Notes: generated by a model from the letters alone, not told the origin. 64,000 nucleotides of DNA from Endomychus coccineus (GCA_958510875.1 OY294068.1:15539282-15603281); one strand, 5' to 3'. Counted from the stretch's first letter, positions 47,001-62,000 are shown. Translations and numbers: made by a program.

Positions 47001-50000
47001 ACACTAATTTATAATCGGTTTCATGGTTTTGCCTCCTATTTTTTTCGCTCTGTTGAATTTTGTGGCTCTGGGTCATCATGTGGGATTGACAAATTGTCAG
47101 AATCAGATTGCTTGGGAAATTTTACATCAAAATCAGTCATTTCAATCACGATTTCAGTCGATTTAAAGTTTTAAGAAACAAACTTCAAAAATTACAAAAA
47201 AACGAAGTCTAGATTTGCAGCTACGAAAGCTTTCTTCAAACTGCTTTTCCAAAGCACCAAAATATTGTAAAAAATAATGTAATAGCATGTTTTCGATCGA
47301 AAGTTATCCAAGGAATCCAAATATGCTACTTATGATTCTAAATTCTGCAACTTTGAGATCGAAAAACGTCAAAAACTGGAAGAAAATTACGTTTACCTGA
47401 TTTTTGGCTTAAATTTAATGGTATACTGGAGTGTAAAAACTGTTGGAACTGTTTTCTTATCGTAAAATTTCCCGCTGAATCCGATTCCGAGGTTATATGT
47501 CCCAAAAAAAGACTTGTCAGCGACCTGACGGCAGATTTTTGTACAGTAATATCGCGTTTTTGTCGTTTTTTTAGTTTTTTCGATTTTTCGACCTCTAAAA
47601 TCCATTTAGTCAGAAGAATTCTTATTAAGCTATTGCATATAGCTTTTATCGCGGGCTTTGAGCGCGGCGACCGAATCAAGAAATTCCGTAACGAAAAATA
47701 ATATAAGACCGAAACACCTAACATGTGTCAAATTAATTAATTAATTTGAAGTTTCTAAAAGTGAGAAATTTCGCTATTTTATACGAATGTTATAACACTC
47801 TAGCGCTTTAGACTCCGGGATTTTCACGTGGCCTATCGAAATCAGAAGGTTCGAATTATCTAAAAACATAATTGCATGAACTCCAGACGTACTCTGTAAT
47901 TAGCTACGAACGAAATCATTTTGACATATGCCTCTAGGAGCTCGCTACGCGTCAGTTAGAGTTTAAACGTTAGACGCGCGTAGCAGAGACCTGAGAGTAC
48001 CTGTTTCTATTAAGCTATTGCATATAACTCGTTTATGTTGCGCTCTCTCGGGTGACTAATATTGAAAAATTGTATATCACGACAAAAAACGATAATTCTA
48101 CATTCAAGTTTTATAATAATCGAAGGCAAGCTGCATCGACTGCATCTTTGTTGCAAGAATTCAAAAGACTGCCTTTAAATAGTGTTCAGACGACAGCTCA
48201 AAGTGTCTTAGATTTCATTAGTAATAGAAATGCCATTTCAATAATGACTTTCAATTGCCAAAGTCTAAATAGTCACAAATACGATTTACAAGATTTAGTT
48301 ACGAGACAAACAAATGTGTTACTTCTTACCGAAACTTGCATGGCGCATGATAATCCGATTGAAATACCTAATTTCAATTGTATTGTTCAATTCAAACGAG
48401 ATACTGTTCCAAAAGGTGGGGTAGCTATTTACCAAAATAATAATAATGTAACTAATATTATGACTCCGAATATTGAAATAAAAATTGCACACGTTAGCGA
48501 TGTTAATGTTAGGCGCTCATTTTTTGGAGATATTTGTGCGTGCTTATGCAAACTTAGAAATGGCCTACACATAGTCATGGTGGCAATTTACATTTCTCCG
48601 AATCCAAAATTGGACGAGGTAGAGCATTTTATTCATCGCACTTTACTGGAGTACACTGAAGAAGGGACGAAAATACTTGGTACAAATGGTAATAAATTTC
48701 CACTTATCTTGGCTGGCGATTTCAACATCAACTTCGCTGATAAAAAAATCAGAGCGGTTGATAACTTTTCTTTCGGAAAAATTGAATTTGAAAATGAATA
48801 ATGATCCACAAGAATCCACAACAAAATATGGGGCCACCATTGACGCGGTATTTTCCAGTTATTTAGAGGATATCAAGTCTCAAACTTATGTCTCTTATTT
48901 CAGTTACCATAAACCTATAGTTTCAATGATAACAAATTCCTGAATAACCTACATGTATTGTAAGATAATTAAAATATTTTAAACGATATTAACTTCTCAT
49001 TTATTCAATAAAAGAAAAAAATTTGTTTTCTTATCGGTCACCACGCTCAAAAAGTGTAACTTGAATTAATATCAAAGAAAAAAAAATACTGCATAAATTA
49101 AAAATAAATAAATAATTATAATTGCATAAGTTGAGATAAAATGCTATGCAATAGCTTCACCGCGGCAGTCCCCAAGTGCCACACGTATTTTTTTTATCGT
49201 AAAGCTGAGGTAAAACAAGCAGATTTCGCAAAAAAATAAATTTTTTAAGTGGCTTCTCACACCGATATGACGCCGTATGAAAAAAGGAATTTTGCCGAAA
49301 ATCAGCCAATGGATAGATGTGTTATGTAAGGATTATAAGGAAACTGACACCATTTTCGGATTCAGCGGCCAATTTTCGATCGGAAATGACTTCTTGGACG
49401 TTTATTACTATGAAATGTCGATTTCTGGGGATTTTTCTTCAGAATAAAAAATGTTGCATAAGTTAAATTATAAACATTATTATAATGATATTAATTAGTT
49501 TTTTGCCATCGATAACCTTGCTAGAAAGTCCCAAATTGATGTAATTGCATCTGTTTCAAAGGTTTTCACTAAAACAAAACGCAACATCAAAGAGCAAACT
49601 CGTGCCGAATGTCCGTTTTCATCTGAAGTGGCACCAACTTCAAATACTGTTACGTAATCACAGAAACACGGAGGTCAATCGTAATTGTCGAAAGGTAGAC
49701 GAACCGACTTACTTTTGTTTCCAGTAAAACAAACTATCTGATTTTAACAATTTATTTGAAAATAAATATGCCTAACATTAGTCTGATATACAAAAACATG
49801 TGGCTCTTTATGCCCGAAAGTTACATGAATGAGAAAATTTTCACAATTTAGTTTAAGAATCCTCATTTAAAAACACAACAAGTTTAAACTTAAATTATCC
49901 ATTTAAATGATGGCCAAACGTAATAAATGAATACATATCATTGACCAATTAACAAAGAAAATTATCTATAACACTGTTTCAATAAAATATTTAATCCAAA

Positions 50001-53000
50001 GTTTAATAAGAAAATCATATCTTTTTCGTCCATTTCTGGTAAAATATATCAAACATTCAACAAACTGAACTGTACTCCACATAAATACGAAAAATAAATG
50101 TATTGAACGTTTCCTTAAATCAAAGTCCATTAGCGTCTCGCTTTTTACAGAGAAGTAATTTTATTGACTATTAACATATTTCAGGTTGGCTTAATATTTT
50201 TGCGTTCAATTTCCATTTTCGTTGGTTAGTCTACATATTTTTCGTTTCGGTTATAATAAACTGGTAAAATAATCATTTACCTGGTGAAGAGGCTGGTGCA
50301 TTAAAGGAGTTGAATGATGTTGATGTGGTGCCATTGTTGGGATATACACTGGGGGAGCGTATCCTGTACCGCTTGGTGCTAAACCAGCGTTTTGACTGCC
50401 ATGAAGAGCAGGAGTGAACGGCGGGGGAGTACCCGAATGGAAACCCTGCTTTTCATATGACTGCAACAAAATGTTCATTTTACATTGTCATACACACACA
50501 CACACTATCATTTTTCTACAATTGTATATTATTCAAGGATGATTTAATGGCGGATATTACTCACGGTGTCCTAATTACATTTTAACTTTCTATACACACG
50601 TATAGAATAGATTCGATTGTTCGGCGCGATCAGTTTTACGTCACGCAATTCCACACAATTCCCAAAAAAGTAATACCTTCGAAGATGATGGATAAAAATC
50701 TAGATGATACAATTACGATAATATTTAAGTACATGGATATTTAAAATATGATAGCATGACATTATTTTTAATGCTTTATGCCAACCGCCAGCCGCAGAGT
50801 GCGTTGAAATAAATTTTATTCCAATGAAAATAACCGAACCATCTTCGACGGTCCTTTCAGAATACTTGGGAAAACTATAGAAGATACTTCTTCAACTCAT
50901 TGCGTGCCACAGAAAATTAATGCGGTGGGCGAATCTGCACTTCACATTATTTGCGTCTTTTGTACTGAAATATATTATTTTTAACCCTTTTGTGTTTTAT
51001 TTTATTGTCAATTTTGTTTCACTGACTATTAATTACATTTTTAGAGTTTTGTAGTAATAGGTAGATCGAGTGCATTTAGAAATATTTATTATACAGTGTG
51101 ATCCATTTAGATTGGAAACCCCGTAAAATTTAAAGTTATTAACCAATTTCAACCAATTTTTTTTATTGTCATTCATTTCTAATGAAAGGTCTACTATGGG
51201 ACAAAATTTAAAATGTTTTTCCAATTTTCAGGACATACTACGATACTTTTTCGTAACGGAAAATGGATAAATTTTATTAACGATTCTTTTTATTCAAAAA
51301 ATTACTACGCCACTGGATTCAGAGTGCCTCCAAATAGCCGTGACTATATTTTATATAACAAAGTTACGACATGTTAAAATTCGAAAGCTCACTAAGCTAA
51401 CAGTCACAAAAGAATATCCTGTATCAACAGATAGCCATGGAAATATTTTTTTTTATTAATTGTAACAATAAATCACCACTGGATAACCAAAATGTTTAAA
51501 ATAACATAAACATTCAATGGAATACCGCAATTAACTATTAATAAAACTGAATAATTTAACAAACTTAACTTAATAATTATTGAAATATTTAAATTTAGTG
51601 CGAAACTTAATTTAAATTAGATCCTAGTTGCCTCTACTAATCCACCATCTAGTTGGAAACATTTGTCTAATCATTATTTAATTGCGTGTAAAGTTAAATC
51701 TAATTCCAATACTTTCATTAAATGTTTATGCTATTTTGAACATTATGTTCATCCAGTGGTGGTTTATTGTTACAACTAATAAAAAAAAATATTTCCATGG
51801 CTATCTGTTGATACAGAATGTTCTTTTGAGACTGTTAGCTTAGTGAGTTTTTGAATTTTAAGTAATTGTAACTTTGTTATTGATAAATATATTTTTTATG
51901 AAATTTTGGTCACAGCTATTTGGAGGCACTCCGAATTCAGTGACGTAGTAATTTTTTTGATGAAAAAATCCTCCATTTTCTCTACGAAAAAGTATCTTAG
52001 TATGCCCTGAAAACTTAAATTGGGTCACACTGTATAACCATTAAGCAAAATAGATAATTTTCAAAAACTTGCATCAGTAAATCTTAATTTTTCAGTTTTT
52101 GTTCAAAACAAGATTTATGTACGTTCGCCATAGGCCACGGGTGAAATTCTCCATTCAAAATTATTGCAGCGTCGTTCATTTTTAAATGGCACAGTTTTTT
52201 AGTAAACAAAAAATAAAAGACGCGACTCCTGCGAAAATACCATTGTCCTTCAAATATGAATGACATGGAACGCAATGTGTTAAAAGAGTTGTTGATACAA
52301 CGAATCAGGACTAAATAAGGTAAAAGAATTATTCACTAGTTACCGATAAACTGCACTATTTCCATTTACACTACACAAAATTAAAGCATTTTATTCCAAT
52401 AGCACTTAGAACAAACCTTGAAACTTAAATTTTCACACACACACAAATCCGATATATTTACTTCTTCAAACGTTTTCAAGTTGCTGTCTTGAAAAACAGG
52501 ACAAACTACGTGATTCATTTTAAAGCATTCAATTACAATTTTACTCCCAATCCGGATATTCTACATATTCAGGAGAATGTTAAAAAAACTAAATAATAGA
52601 TGTTTTTTTTATCGTGATAGAACTTCAAATTGGATTAAAACAGATACAATTGTACCAAATGAACGGAACTTTGGTTTTATTTAATCTCATGTCATTTTGA
52701 ATATTATTTCTGACATGCCGCTTTGTGACGAAATAATTGTCAACAAATAAACTATGGAGTTCTTATAAATTAAAATATTTGTTTAATTTAGTTATTCTGC
52801 ATAAAAGGATAAATAACAATGTTTTTTTATCTTGCTAGAACTTCAAATTGGATTAAAACAGATACAATTTTGCCAAATAAAAGGAATTTTGTTTTTATTA
52901 ATAAAAATTTCACGCCATTTATAGTTTGAATATTATTTCTGACATATGCCGCTTTGTGACGAAATAATTGTCAACAAATAATCTATGGAGTTCGTGCAAA

Positions 53001-56000
53001 TTTAAATATTTGTTTTACTTAGTTAGTCTGCATAAAAAAATAAATAATAAAAGTTTTTTTATAGTGGTAGAACTTCAAATTGGATTAAAACAGATACAAT
53101 TTTGCTAAATGAACGGAATTTTTTTTTTTTTTTAATAAAAAATCTCATGCAATTTATAATTTGAATATTATTTCTGACATATGCCGCTTTGTGACGAAAT
53201 AATTGTCAACAAATAATCTATGGAGTTCGTGTAAATTTAAATATTTGTTTTATTTAATTAGTCTGCATAAAAAAATAAATAATAGAAGTTTTTTTATCAT
53301 GGTAGAACTTCAAATTGGATTAAAACAGATACAATTTTGCCAAATAAAAGGAATTTTGTTTTTATTAATAAAAAATCTCATGCCATTCATCTTTGTGACG
53401 AAATAATTGTCAACAAATAATCTATGGAGTTCGTGTAAATTTAAATATTTGTTTTATTTAATTAGTCTGCATAAAAAATAAATAATAGAAGTTTTTTTAT
53501 AGTGGTAGAACTTCAAATTGGATTAAAACAGATACAATTTTGCCAAATAAAAGGAATTTTGTTTTTATTAATAAAAAGTCTCATGCCATTCATCTTTGTG
53601 ACGAAATAATTGTCAACAAATAAACTATGGAGTTCTTATAAATTAAAATATTTGTTTTATTTAGTTATTCTGCATAAAAGGATAAATAACAATGTTTTTT
53701 TATCTTGCTAGAACTTCAAATTGGATTAAAACAGATACAATTTTGCCAAATAAAAGGAATTTCGTTTTTATTAATAAAAATTTCATGCCATTTATAGTTT
53801 GAATATTATTTCTGACATATGCCGCTTTGTGACGAAATAATTGTCAACAAATTATCTATGGAGTTCGTGCAAATTTAAATATTTGTTTTATTTAGTTAGT
53901 CTGCATAAAAAAATAAATAATAAAAGTTTTTTTATAGTGGTAGAACTTCAAATTGGATTAAAACAGATACAATTTTGCTAAATGAACGGAATTTTGTTTT
54001 TTTTTAATAAAAAATCTCATGCAATTTATAATTTGAATATTATTTCTGACATATGCCGCTTTGTGACGAAATAATTGTCAACAAATAATCTATGGAGTTC
54101 GTGTAAATTTAAATATTTGTTTTATTTAATTAGTCTGCATAAAAAATTAAATAATAGAAGTTTTTTTTATCGTGGTAGAACTTCAAATTGGATTAAAACA
54201 GATACAATTTTGCCAAATAAAAGGAATTTTGTTTTTATTAATAAAAAATCTCATGCCATTTATCTTTGTGACGAAATAATTGTCAACAAATAATCTATGG
54301 AGTTCGTGTAAATTTAAATATGTTTTATTTAATTAGTCTGCATAAAAAATAAATAATAGAAGTTTTTTTATAGTGGTAGAACTTCAAATTGGATTAAAAC
54401 AGATACAATTTTGCCAAATAAAAGGAATTTTGTTTTTATTAATACAAAGTCTCATGCCATTCATCTTTGTGACGAAATAATTGTCAACAAATAAACTATT
54501 GAGTTCTTATAAATTAAAATATTTGTTTTATTTAGTTATTCTGCATAAAAGGATAAATAACAATGTTTTTTTATCTTGCTAGAACTTCAAATTGGATTAA
54601 AACAGATACAATTTTGCCAAATAAAAGGAATTTTGTTTTTATTAATAAAAAATCTCATGCCATTTATCTTTGTGACGAAATAATTGTCAACAAATAATCT
54701 ATGGAGTTCGTGTAAATTTAAATATTTGTTTTATTTAATTAGTCTGCATAAAAAATAAATAATAGAAGTTTTTTTATCGTGGTAGAACTTCAAATTGGAT
54801 TAAAACAGATACAATTTTGCCAAATAAAAGGAATTTTGTTTTTATTAATAAAAAGTCTCATGCCATTTATCTTTGTGACGAAATAATTGTCAACAAATAA
54901 TCTATGGAGTTCGTGTAAATTTAAATATTTGTTTTATTTAATTAGTCTGCATAAAAAATAAATAATAGAAGTTTTTTTATCGTGGTAGAACTTCAAATTG
55001 GATTAAAACAGATACAATTTTGCCAAATAAAAGGAATTTTGTTTTTATTAATAAAAAGTCTCATGCCATTTATCTTTGTGACGAAATAATTGTCAACAAA
55101 TAATCTATGGAGTTCGTGTAAATTTAAATATTTGTTTTATTTAATTAGCCTACATAAAAAAATTAATTTACTCATCAAGCAATCGCCGAATCCATAGATA
55201 TAGTCGTATTTCCTTTATAAAACATCCCGAGTTATTCAGTTCGAATATAAATAATAAAAATTGCACTCACATTAACTTTCCCAAGAGCAGTATGGGATTT
55301 GCCATACATGGCAGACAGATCATTTCCGGTAGAACCAGTTGACGAGGCGTTACCTCCCGTTCCCTTCTGACCTTGCGTATTACTGACGTACGGTCCTTTG
55401 CTGTAATCCTGCGTCTGGCTTAAGGCGTCGTAGCTACCGTAGCCAGAATTGTATGCGCCAGGCTTGGCGTATTGGGTACTGCTGTTTGTACCGTGAGCGT
55501 TAGTTGCCGCAGGCAGCTGCTGCAAAAATACAAGAAACAATCCAGTGTTATCAGAAGGAAAATAAAATCGTTCAGAATTGTAAAAATGGAAACTGTAATT
55601 TCAATTTAGTTCATTTCGGATTTTAATTTCGATTCACAAAAAACAGTTTTCTTAATTTTCTAAATAGCAATTAACTTTACTGGAACGTTCCTTAATTATG
55701 TTAGCCTTGTAACAAATTTTTGGGAACGCCAATGCAAAACAGTCGATGAGTAAAAGGAAACAATATTATTTTCTGGTAAACTTACATAGAAAGGATAGTT
55801 CGGGATGGTGTTGAACGGTGTGGCGAAGAAATACGGTGGACCAGCGGTACCAGCAAGAATCGGCTGAGCCTGATGTCCCTGGGTAAGTGTGCTGGTCTGT
55901 TGCGAGAGGGTAGAAGGTACTGGTGATGCGTTATTATCTCCTCTTGTGAATCTTCCGTCCGATATCGAGTATCCAACGTTGCTCAAAGTGGCGTCCCTTA

Positions 56001-59000
56001 CAGCGGCCAATGTTGTGGGAGTTTGATAGCTCATGTCGTAGTATGGCGTTGCGCCCTGCGATCAAACAATAATCAACATATATTTATTTGTTATTCAAGC
56101 AAAAAGTTGTATTCTATTCAAAATTGTTCATTATATTCGAAGTGTAAGGTCAACACTGGAATTGAATAATGTTATAGAAAACATTGTCCTCAAAGTCTCC
56201 ACATCGAATAGTTTTCTTTGTATAATCTAAATAAATTGTTGCGAAATACGAGTCTATAAGTTCTTACAAAACCACATTATATTGATTCATTCAATAGCCT
56301 CCTTTTAGCTTGATACACTTCACCATCCTCGAAAGACGCATTTGTTTCGGCGATGACCCGTCTTTCCACCTGGACCTTTTTTCCCCGAGCCATTTCGAAA
56401 TTTTTTGACATAGGAAAATGTCGCAGGGGGGCAAAACTGGTGAATCCACGCGTAATACATACTTTTGGTTTATTTGGTTGTTATCGCGCGCATCACGAAA
56501 AAATTATGGTCATCACATTGACGATCAATTTTACCATCTTATCGGCTCTTCTGATCCACTTTGTCCTGCCCTAATTTGTCACCAATTTTCGTTTAAAGTG
56601 GAAAAAATAAAGTATATAACACACAACAAAATACAGCTCACCGGTTAATTAATGAGTAGAAAAATGAATTACGTACCATGTGCGGTAACCTCTGTTGTAA
56701 CAACTGCATTTCTTCATACGAGTAGACAGGTTGTTGGAAGTAGGGGACTTGTACCATATTGTAAGAAGGAGTACTCATGACGGGTGTAACTCCAGGAGGC
56801 ATATTCGACACTACACTACTCGAGTTCTTAGCAGCTGTGGATACAAATTATAATGATATAGTTCATTGGCTCTGTTCTACCCATGATTTATCGTAGCTTT
56901 GTTGCCATCCAAATTAAATATCATGTTGGTAAGCCCTGTTCATGATAAGAAATAAATGAAATAATATTTAGTAGTTTAGCACAATTCCCCTAAATAAATG
57001 GTGCGGTATCTTCGTCCAATCACAAATATTTAATTATAACTGGTGGCAACTCTTTCCAAAGAGGAAGAAGGATCAAATGCGACGTGGCTATGAACGCAGT
57101 CAATTTTATTCAAATCATCGAGTTTTTTTTATACTTACGACTACACAAGAGGGAAACCTATATGTTCGAAGAACATCGTGTCAACGGTGGAATGTTGGGA
57201 GAGGCATTCGAATTTTTCTAGAAGGTTTGAAGGTTATAGGCATAGGGAAATACCTCACTAGGTAAAGAGTTCCACAGCTTCGCTGTTCGATTGAAAAATG
57301 AAGTCTTGTATAATGAAAGGGTGACTAGTTTGAGCTCGTCTATCCACCTATCTGGAATCTCGTGGTGGAACAACAGTCGAGATTTTTGATGAACACCGAC
57401 CATGAAAATATCTATAGAAAAGGGAGAGATCTCCCACCTTTCTACGATGTTCTAGAGAGGACAATGAACTCGTAAGTGTGACATTATCAATCAAACATAT
57501 AGCTCTCTTCTAGACAGAATCCAAAAGCTTCAGCGTATGTTTGGGAGACGAACTCCAAGCATGTGAACAGTACTCCAGAACAAGTCGAATCTGTGCTTTG
57601 TAGATTATGAGGAGCTGCTGGGATGTGAAGTAGCTCTTGACACGGAACAGAAAACCAAGTTTTTGTGAAGCGGTTTCCGCAATGGACCTCACATGATCAT
57701 CCCATGAGCTGTTGGTGGTGATCCAGAGCATTGTTAACGAAGACTTGATAGGAATAGTTGTCCCCACATCATCATATTAGGGATTGTGGGATCTGCCTTC
57801 CTGGAGAAGACATAAGGTTGAGTTTTGGTTGCAACTCTAATAGATTGTCAGATCCCCATTTCAAAATCTTTGCCAGAATTCCATTAATAGCGTCAATCTG
57901 TCTCTGTCTTGTTGACATATTTGCTGAGAATCTAAATTTTAATAGAATTATGACTTGTAGTTCTACCTACATTTACGTCTTGTGATGTGCAAATTGCGAA
58001 AATAGATTACTCAACAATAAATTAACTCATCAAAGATGACGAATGTGCCAGATAGCTTAACAGCAGTGTCTCAACGGTCGATAAACTGGCAGAGTAGAAG
58101 TACTTGCAACTCTGAGAAGAAAACGGCTACAGGCTACACTGGTTGAAAATATAGACAAATTCACTAATATAAGTGATTATTGGAAATGCGTTACGGTTTT
58201 GTTGGTGGTGTCGGTATAATTGTTGATGTGAATGTTATAATTACAGTTTGATAAAGTGAATAATTTTGTGTTATGGGTTGTTGGCCAAAATTCACAGGAA
58301 CTGTGCTTAGAGCAGTGAAGTGATATTCATTATTTTAACGTGGTTGTGTAGTAATCTGCAGAGGAGGCTTAGGTTGATAACATGCGAATCTATTCTTACT
58401 TGCAAAAAGCTTTAGGTTAGTTATATTCCAAAACATTGAAAAACATTGTCTTCTATCTGAAGCACAAACGTATAGCATAGTGACGTAATTATAGAAAATG
58501 TTATAATTGTAATATTGAATACGCGGATTCATTTTATTAATGGATGTTAGGATGGAAACGCCAATGCAGCAGTACGCGAATATCAGAGAAGATACCCAAA
58601 TAGAAGACTACCATCAAAAAATACTTTTATTCGATCCCACCTTGAATTCAGAAATTTTGGACTGAAAAGGAATCCGAGAAATGGAGTTAATATGATCGTT
58701 TTAAAAATAGAATTTTAGCCATATTTGACAATAATAACAAATTGAGTTTTAGAAGAGCTGTTCAAGAGTTCAGTGGTGAAGGTATTCATGTTTCCAAAAA
58801 CGAAGTAAGTAGAATTTTGAAAAACGACCATAGAAAATCTGTTCGGATGCGTCAGTCCAAAATCTTCAACTTTTCAAGACCAGTTCGTTAACGTTTGGTG
58901 TGGTGTTATGAACGGTTTTTTTTGTGGGCCCCACATTCTACCTCCACATCTAAACGGCCCATTATTCAACAATTTTTTAAGCTATTGCATATAGCTTTTA

Positions 59001-62000
59001 TCGCGGGCTTTGAGCGCGGCGCGGCGACCGAATCAAAAAATACCGCAACGAAAATCTAAAAAACAAAAAACAAATACCGTAACGAAATATCCTAAGTCAC
59101 CATAGATAACTCTACTACCGGTAGTAGAGTTATCTATGCTTGTCACAGAATACTCTTCATAGAGATCAAGAGGATACGACTGTACGAAGCTCGCACAACA
59201 GTGAATATCAGTTGCTGGTGAATAGCTGTACGCGTAAAATTTGTGTATAACGTGTTTTATTATTATTATTAATTCAAACGAGACACTGTTCCAAAAGGTG
59301 GGGTAGCTATTTACCAAAATAATAATAATGTAACTAATATTATGACTCCGAATATTGAAATACATATTGCACACGTTAGCGATGTTAATGTTAGGCGCTC
59401 ATTTGTTGGAGATATTTGTGCGGGCTCATGCAAACTTAGAAATGGCCTACACATAGTCATGGTAGCAATTTACATTTCTCCGAATCCAAAATTGGACCAG
59501 GTAGAGGATTTTATTCATCGCACTTTACTGGAGTACACTGAAGAAGGGTCGAAAATACTTGGTACAAATGGTAATAAATTTCCACTTATCTTGGCTGGCG
59601 ATTTCAACAACAACTTCGCTGATAAAAAATCAGAGCGGTTGACAACTTTTCTTTCGGAAAAATTGAATTTGAAAATGAATAATGATCCACAAGAATCCAC
59701 AACAAAATATGGGACCACCATTGACGAGGTATTTTCCAGATATTTAGAGGATATCAAGTCTCAAACTTATTTTTCTTATTTCAGTTACCATAAACCTACA
59801 GTTTCAATGATAACAAAATCCTGAATAACCTACATGTATTGTAAGATAATAAAAATATTTTAAGCGATATTGCATTTCGAGCATTTATGATTATATTTTT
59901 CTCAAGTTACCAACTTCCTTTAACCAAATTATTTAACTGATGTGTAATAAAAATGTCATTAAAGGATTACCTGAATTCTTGTAATTTTTCCTGATAAAGG
60001 ACAATTTTATTTACTAATGTTAATCTAATACACATCGCCAATCACTCTGATTTTGCTGCCAAACAGTGACAGACACAAAAAAAATACCAAGAGACACTTC
60101 ATTTTATCCAAAATTTTACCAGATCAGGTTTTTTGCAGGGGCGTACTGTTTTTTCTCAATTAAATAAAATCTACATAACTCCGCCACTGCTTGCTTTTGG
60201 GATTCGATATTCTCATAGAACATGACAACCTATTGGAGCGTCCTACATACAAAATTTGGTTTGAATCGATACAATGGTTTGGATGATCTTTCGATCGAAC
60301 TATTGACATTTTTCGGAAACAAAACGTTTCCCGACCCGCGGTTATATGATTTTTTCAAATATTTTGAAAGTTCCTGCCATCCTGTTAAGTTTGGCACATA
60401 CAATTCAGGACGCTGTATATTATTTGTGACGTTGTTTCATTTTATGTTTATAAATGTAATTTTGAATCAATCTCTACTATACGAAGCTGTTTAGGATGTA
60501 TAAATGAGAAGGATATTTGATGAAAAACTAAAACTCACCCAAAGTTGTCGTCGTTTTACTGCCACTCGCCGTTGTCTGAGTTATCGACAATGCAGGTGAT
60601 GCGGCGGTGACACTGTTGGACGTTGAAGGTGGAGCACTGCTCGCGGCACTCGCATTTTCATAGCCACTATCTTTCACTATCTTGTGACTATTCGCCGCAC
60701 TATAATTATTATATTGACTCGTGGATGTATTGCCGTAAGCTGAACTGTTGTTCAAACCTAAAAGAAAATATCGATTGAATAAAATTGCGAAAGAAAATTG
60801 CAAGTACCAGTTGTACAATCATGATTTAACTCATAGGTCCGGCGACCCACCGATACACCGGTGATTCAAGAATAAAAGTGTTATTCAAACTCAAGATCTA
60901 GGCATTCATCTAACCTGCTGTGATATCCCGAAGATATTCATCCTAAATTAGATAACTCACAATATTCTATTTTCTTCTGTCATAATAATGTTTATTGAAT
61001 ATAAACGTACAACACATTTGTTATACTTATTGCAGCATAACAAACGATGAGTCGACAAGGTTCCGACCGTGAGTGTATGACATGACTGTCAATGCCGGCA
61101 CGTATGTCAACCTTCGCCGAACTATAGCATGGGCTATTATTAGCGCAGCAAGGTTTCTTCTTTGAGAATAGATATTTAAATACATTAGACGATAGCAGTA
61201 AGTTCAGTAAGTTCAATAGAAAGCAATACGCTCATTCAACATTTTTTTAAATTTCATAATTCAAAAGTACTGTACTCTAAGTCTAACTACCAAAATTTTT
61301 TTTTTTATTTACATGTTTACAGCCTAAAATCAATATTTGATATCCGTGGGCGTCTAAACGAGGCGCGGCTAATTGTGACGTCACTATACGTACGGTTGAT
61401 GGACGCCAGACAAGAAGTATTCGTTATTAGTCAAGTATTCAAGTGAATTTGCAGTATAAGTATAGAACAATACTTCTGATAAAATCTAATGTGTTTACAT
61501 AGCGTTGTAATTTTACTCCTTTCATTTCAGTGCTAATGAAGTCCTTATTTTTGTTGAAATAGTCCATTATTATAAATATATCCACTTCTGGTAGACTACC
61601 AGAATCAGCTTTCAATGCGTACATTTTAAAAAGAACAACACACTTCACCAACAGGATAAATACGAGTAACACAAGCGATGCCGCGGCCACTAGACTACGT
61701 GTGCGTATAGTAACGTCACGCGCTGTTCTCGGTACTTTTCCACCAGCGCAACTTCAACTTGAAATATTTCAGTACAGGATAAAGCTATTGGTCTGAAATT
61801 TTTGTCAGTATATTAGGGGTTCAGACACTACAAGAAAATCCATAAAAAGGTTATAATGTTAATTTCACTGAACGATCCTATTAGTTCTTAGTATCGTATG
61901 CGACACTCGTCGTTCGCAATTCAAGAATTGGCGAAATTGATTTGTAACAATTTTTTTTTTATTACTTGAAATGATTGCCAGATAATGCATAAAAAAATAT

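Larger units (their letters stand above)
46200..49432. mobile_element. foldback element interrupted by a Helentron
   Basis: Left arm 46200-46996, turn about 46997-47050, right arm 47051-47623 resuming at 49195-49432. Paired landmarks: AAATGTCGATTTCTGGGG, GGCTGATTTTCGGCAAAAT / inverse, TCAGCGGGAAATTTTACGAT, TTTTCGATCGAAAACATGCT and GACCCAGAGCCACAAAA-type strings at the turn. Without the insert the element is about 1.7 kb. It is non-coding; open frames on either arm mirror each other. Confidence 0.85.
38014..50280 (-). other. lig: last lig intron, about 12.3 kb
   Basis: Donor CACCAG|GTAAAT at 50281/50280 and acceptor at 38014. It contains two foldbacks, a LINE with target-site duplication, LINE and PLE scraps and a nested Helentron. 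No additional lig exon was found, and none is needed for the reading frame. Confidence 0.85.

Noticed and set aside
46459..47724. Minus-strand frames of 123 and 128 codons
   Set aside because: Both derive from opposite arms of the foldback at 46200-49432 and lack motifs.
53203..54293. Repeated 67-72-codon frames starting MSTNNLWSS
   Set aside because: They are produced by the satellite monomer; frames differ between monomers and are broken in most.
52597..55155. CRISPR array
   Set aside because: Regular spacing comes from 203-235-bp satellite monomers with no short repeat/spacer structure, in a eukaryotic intron.
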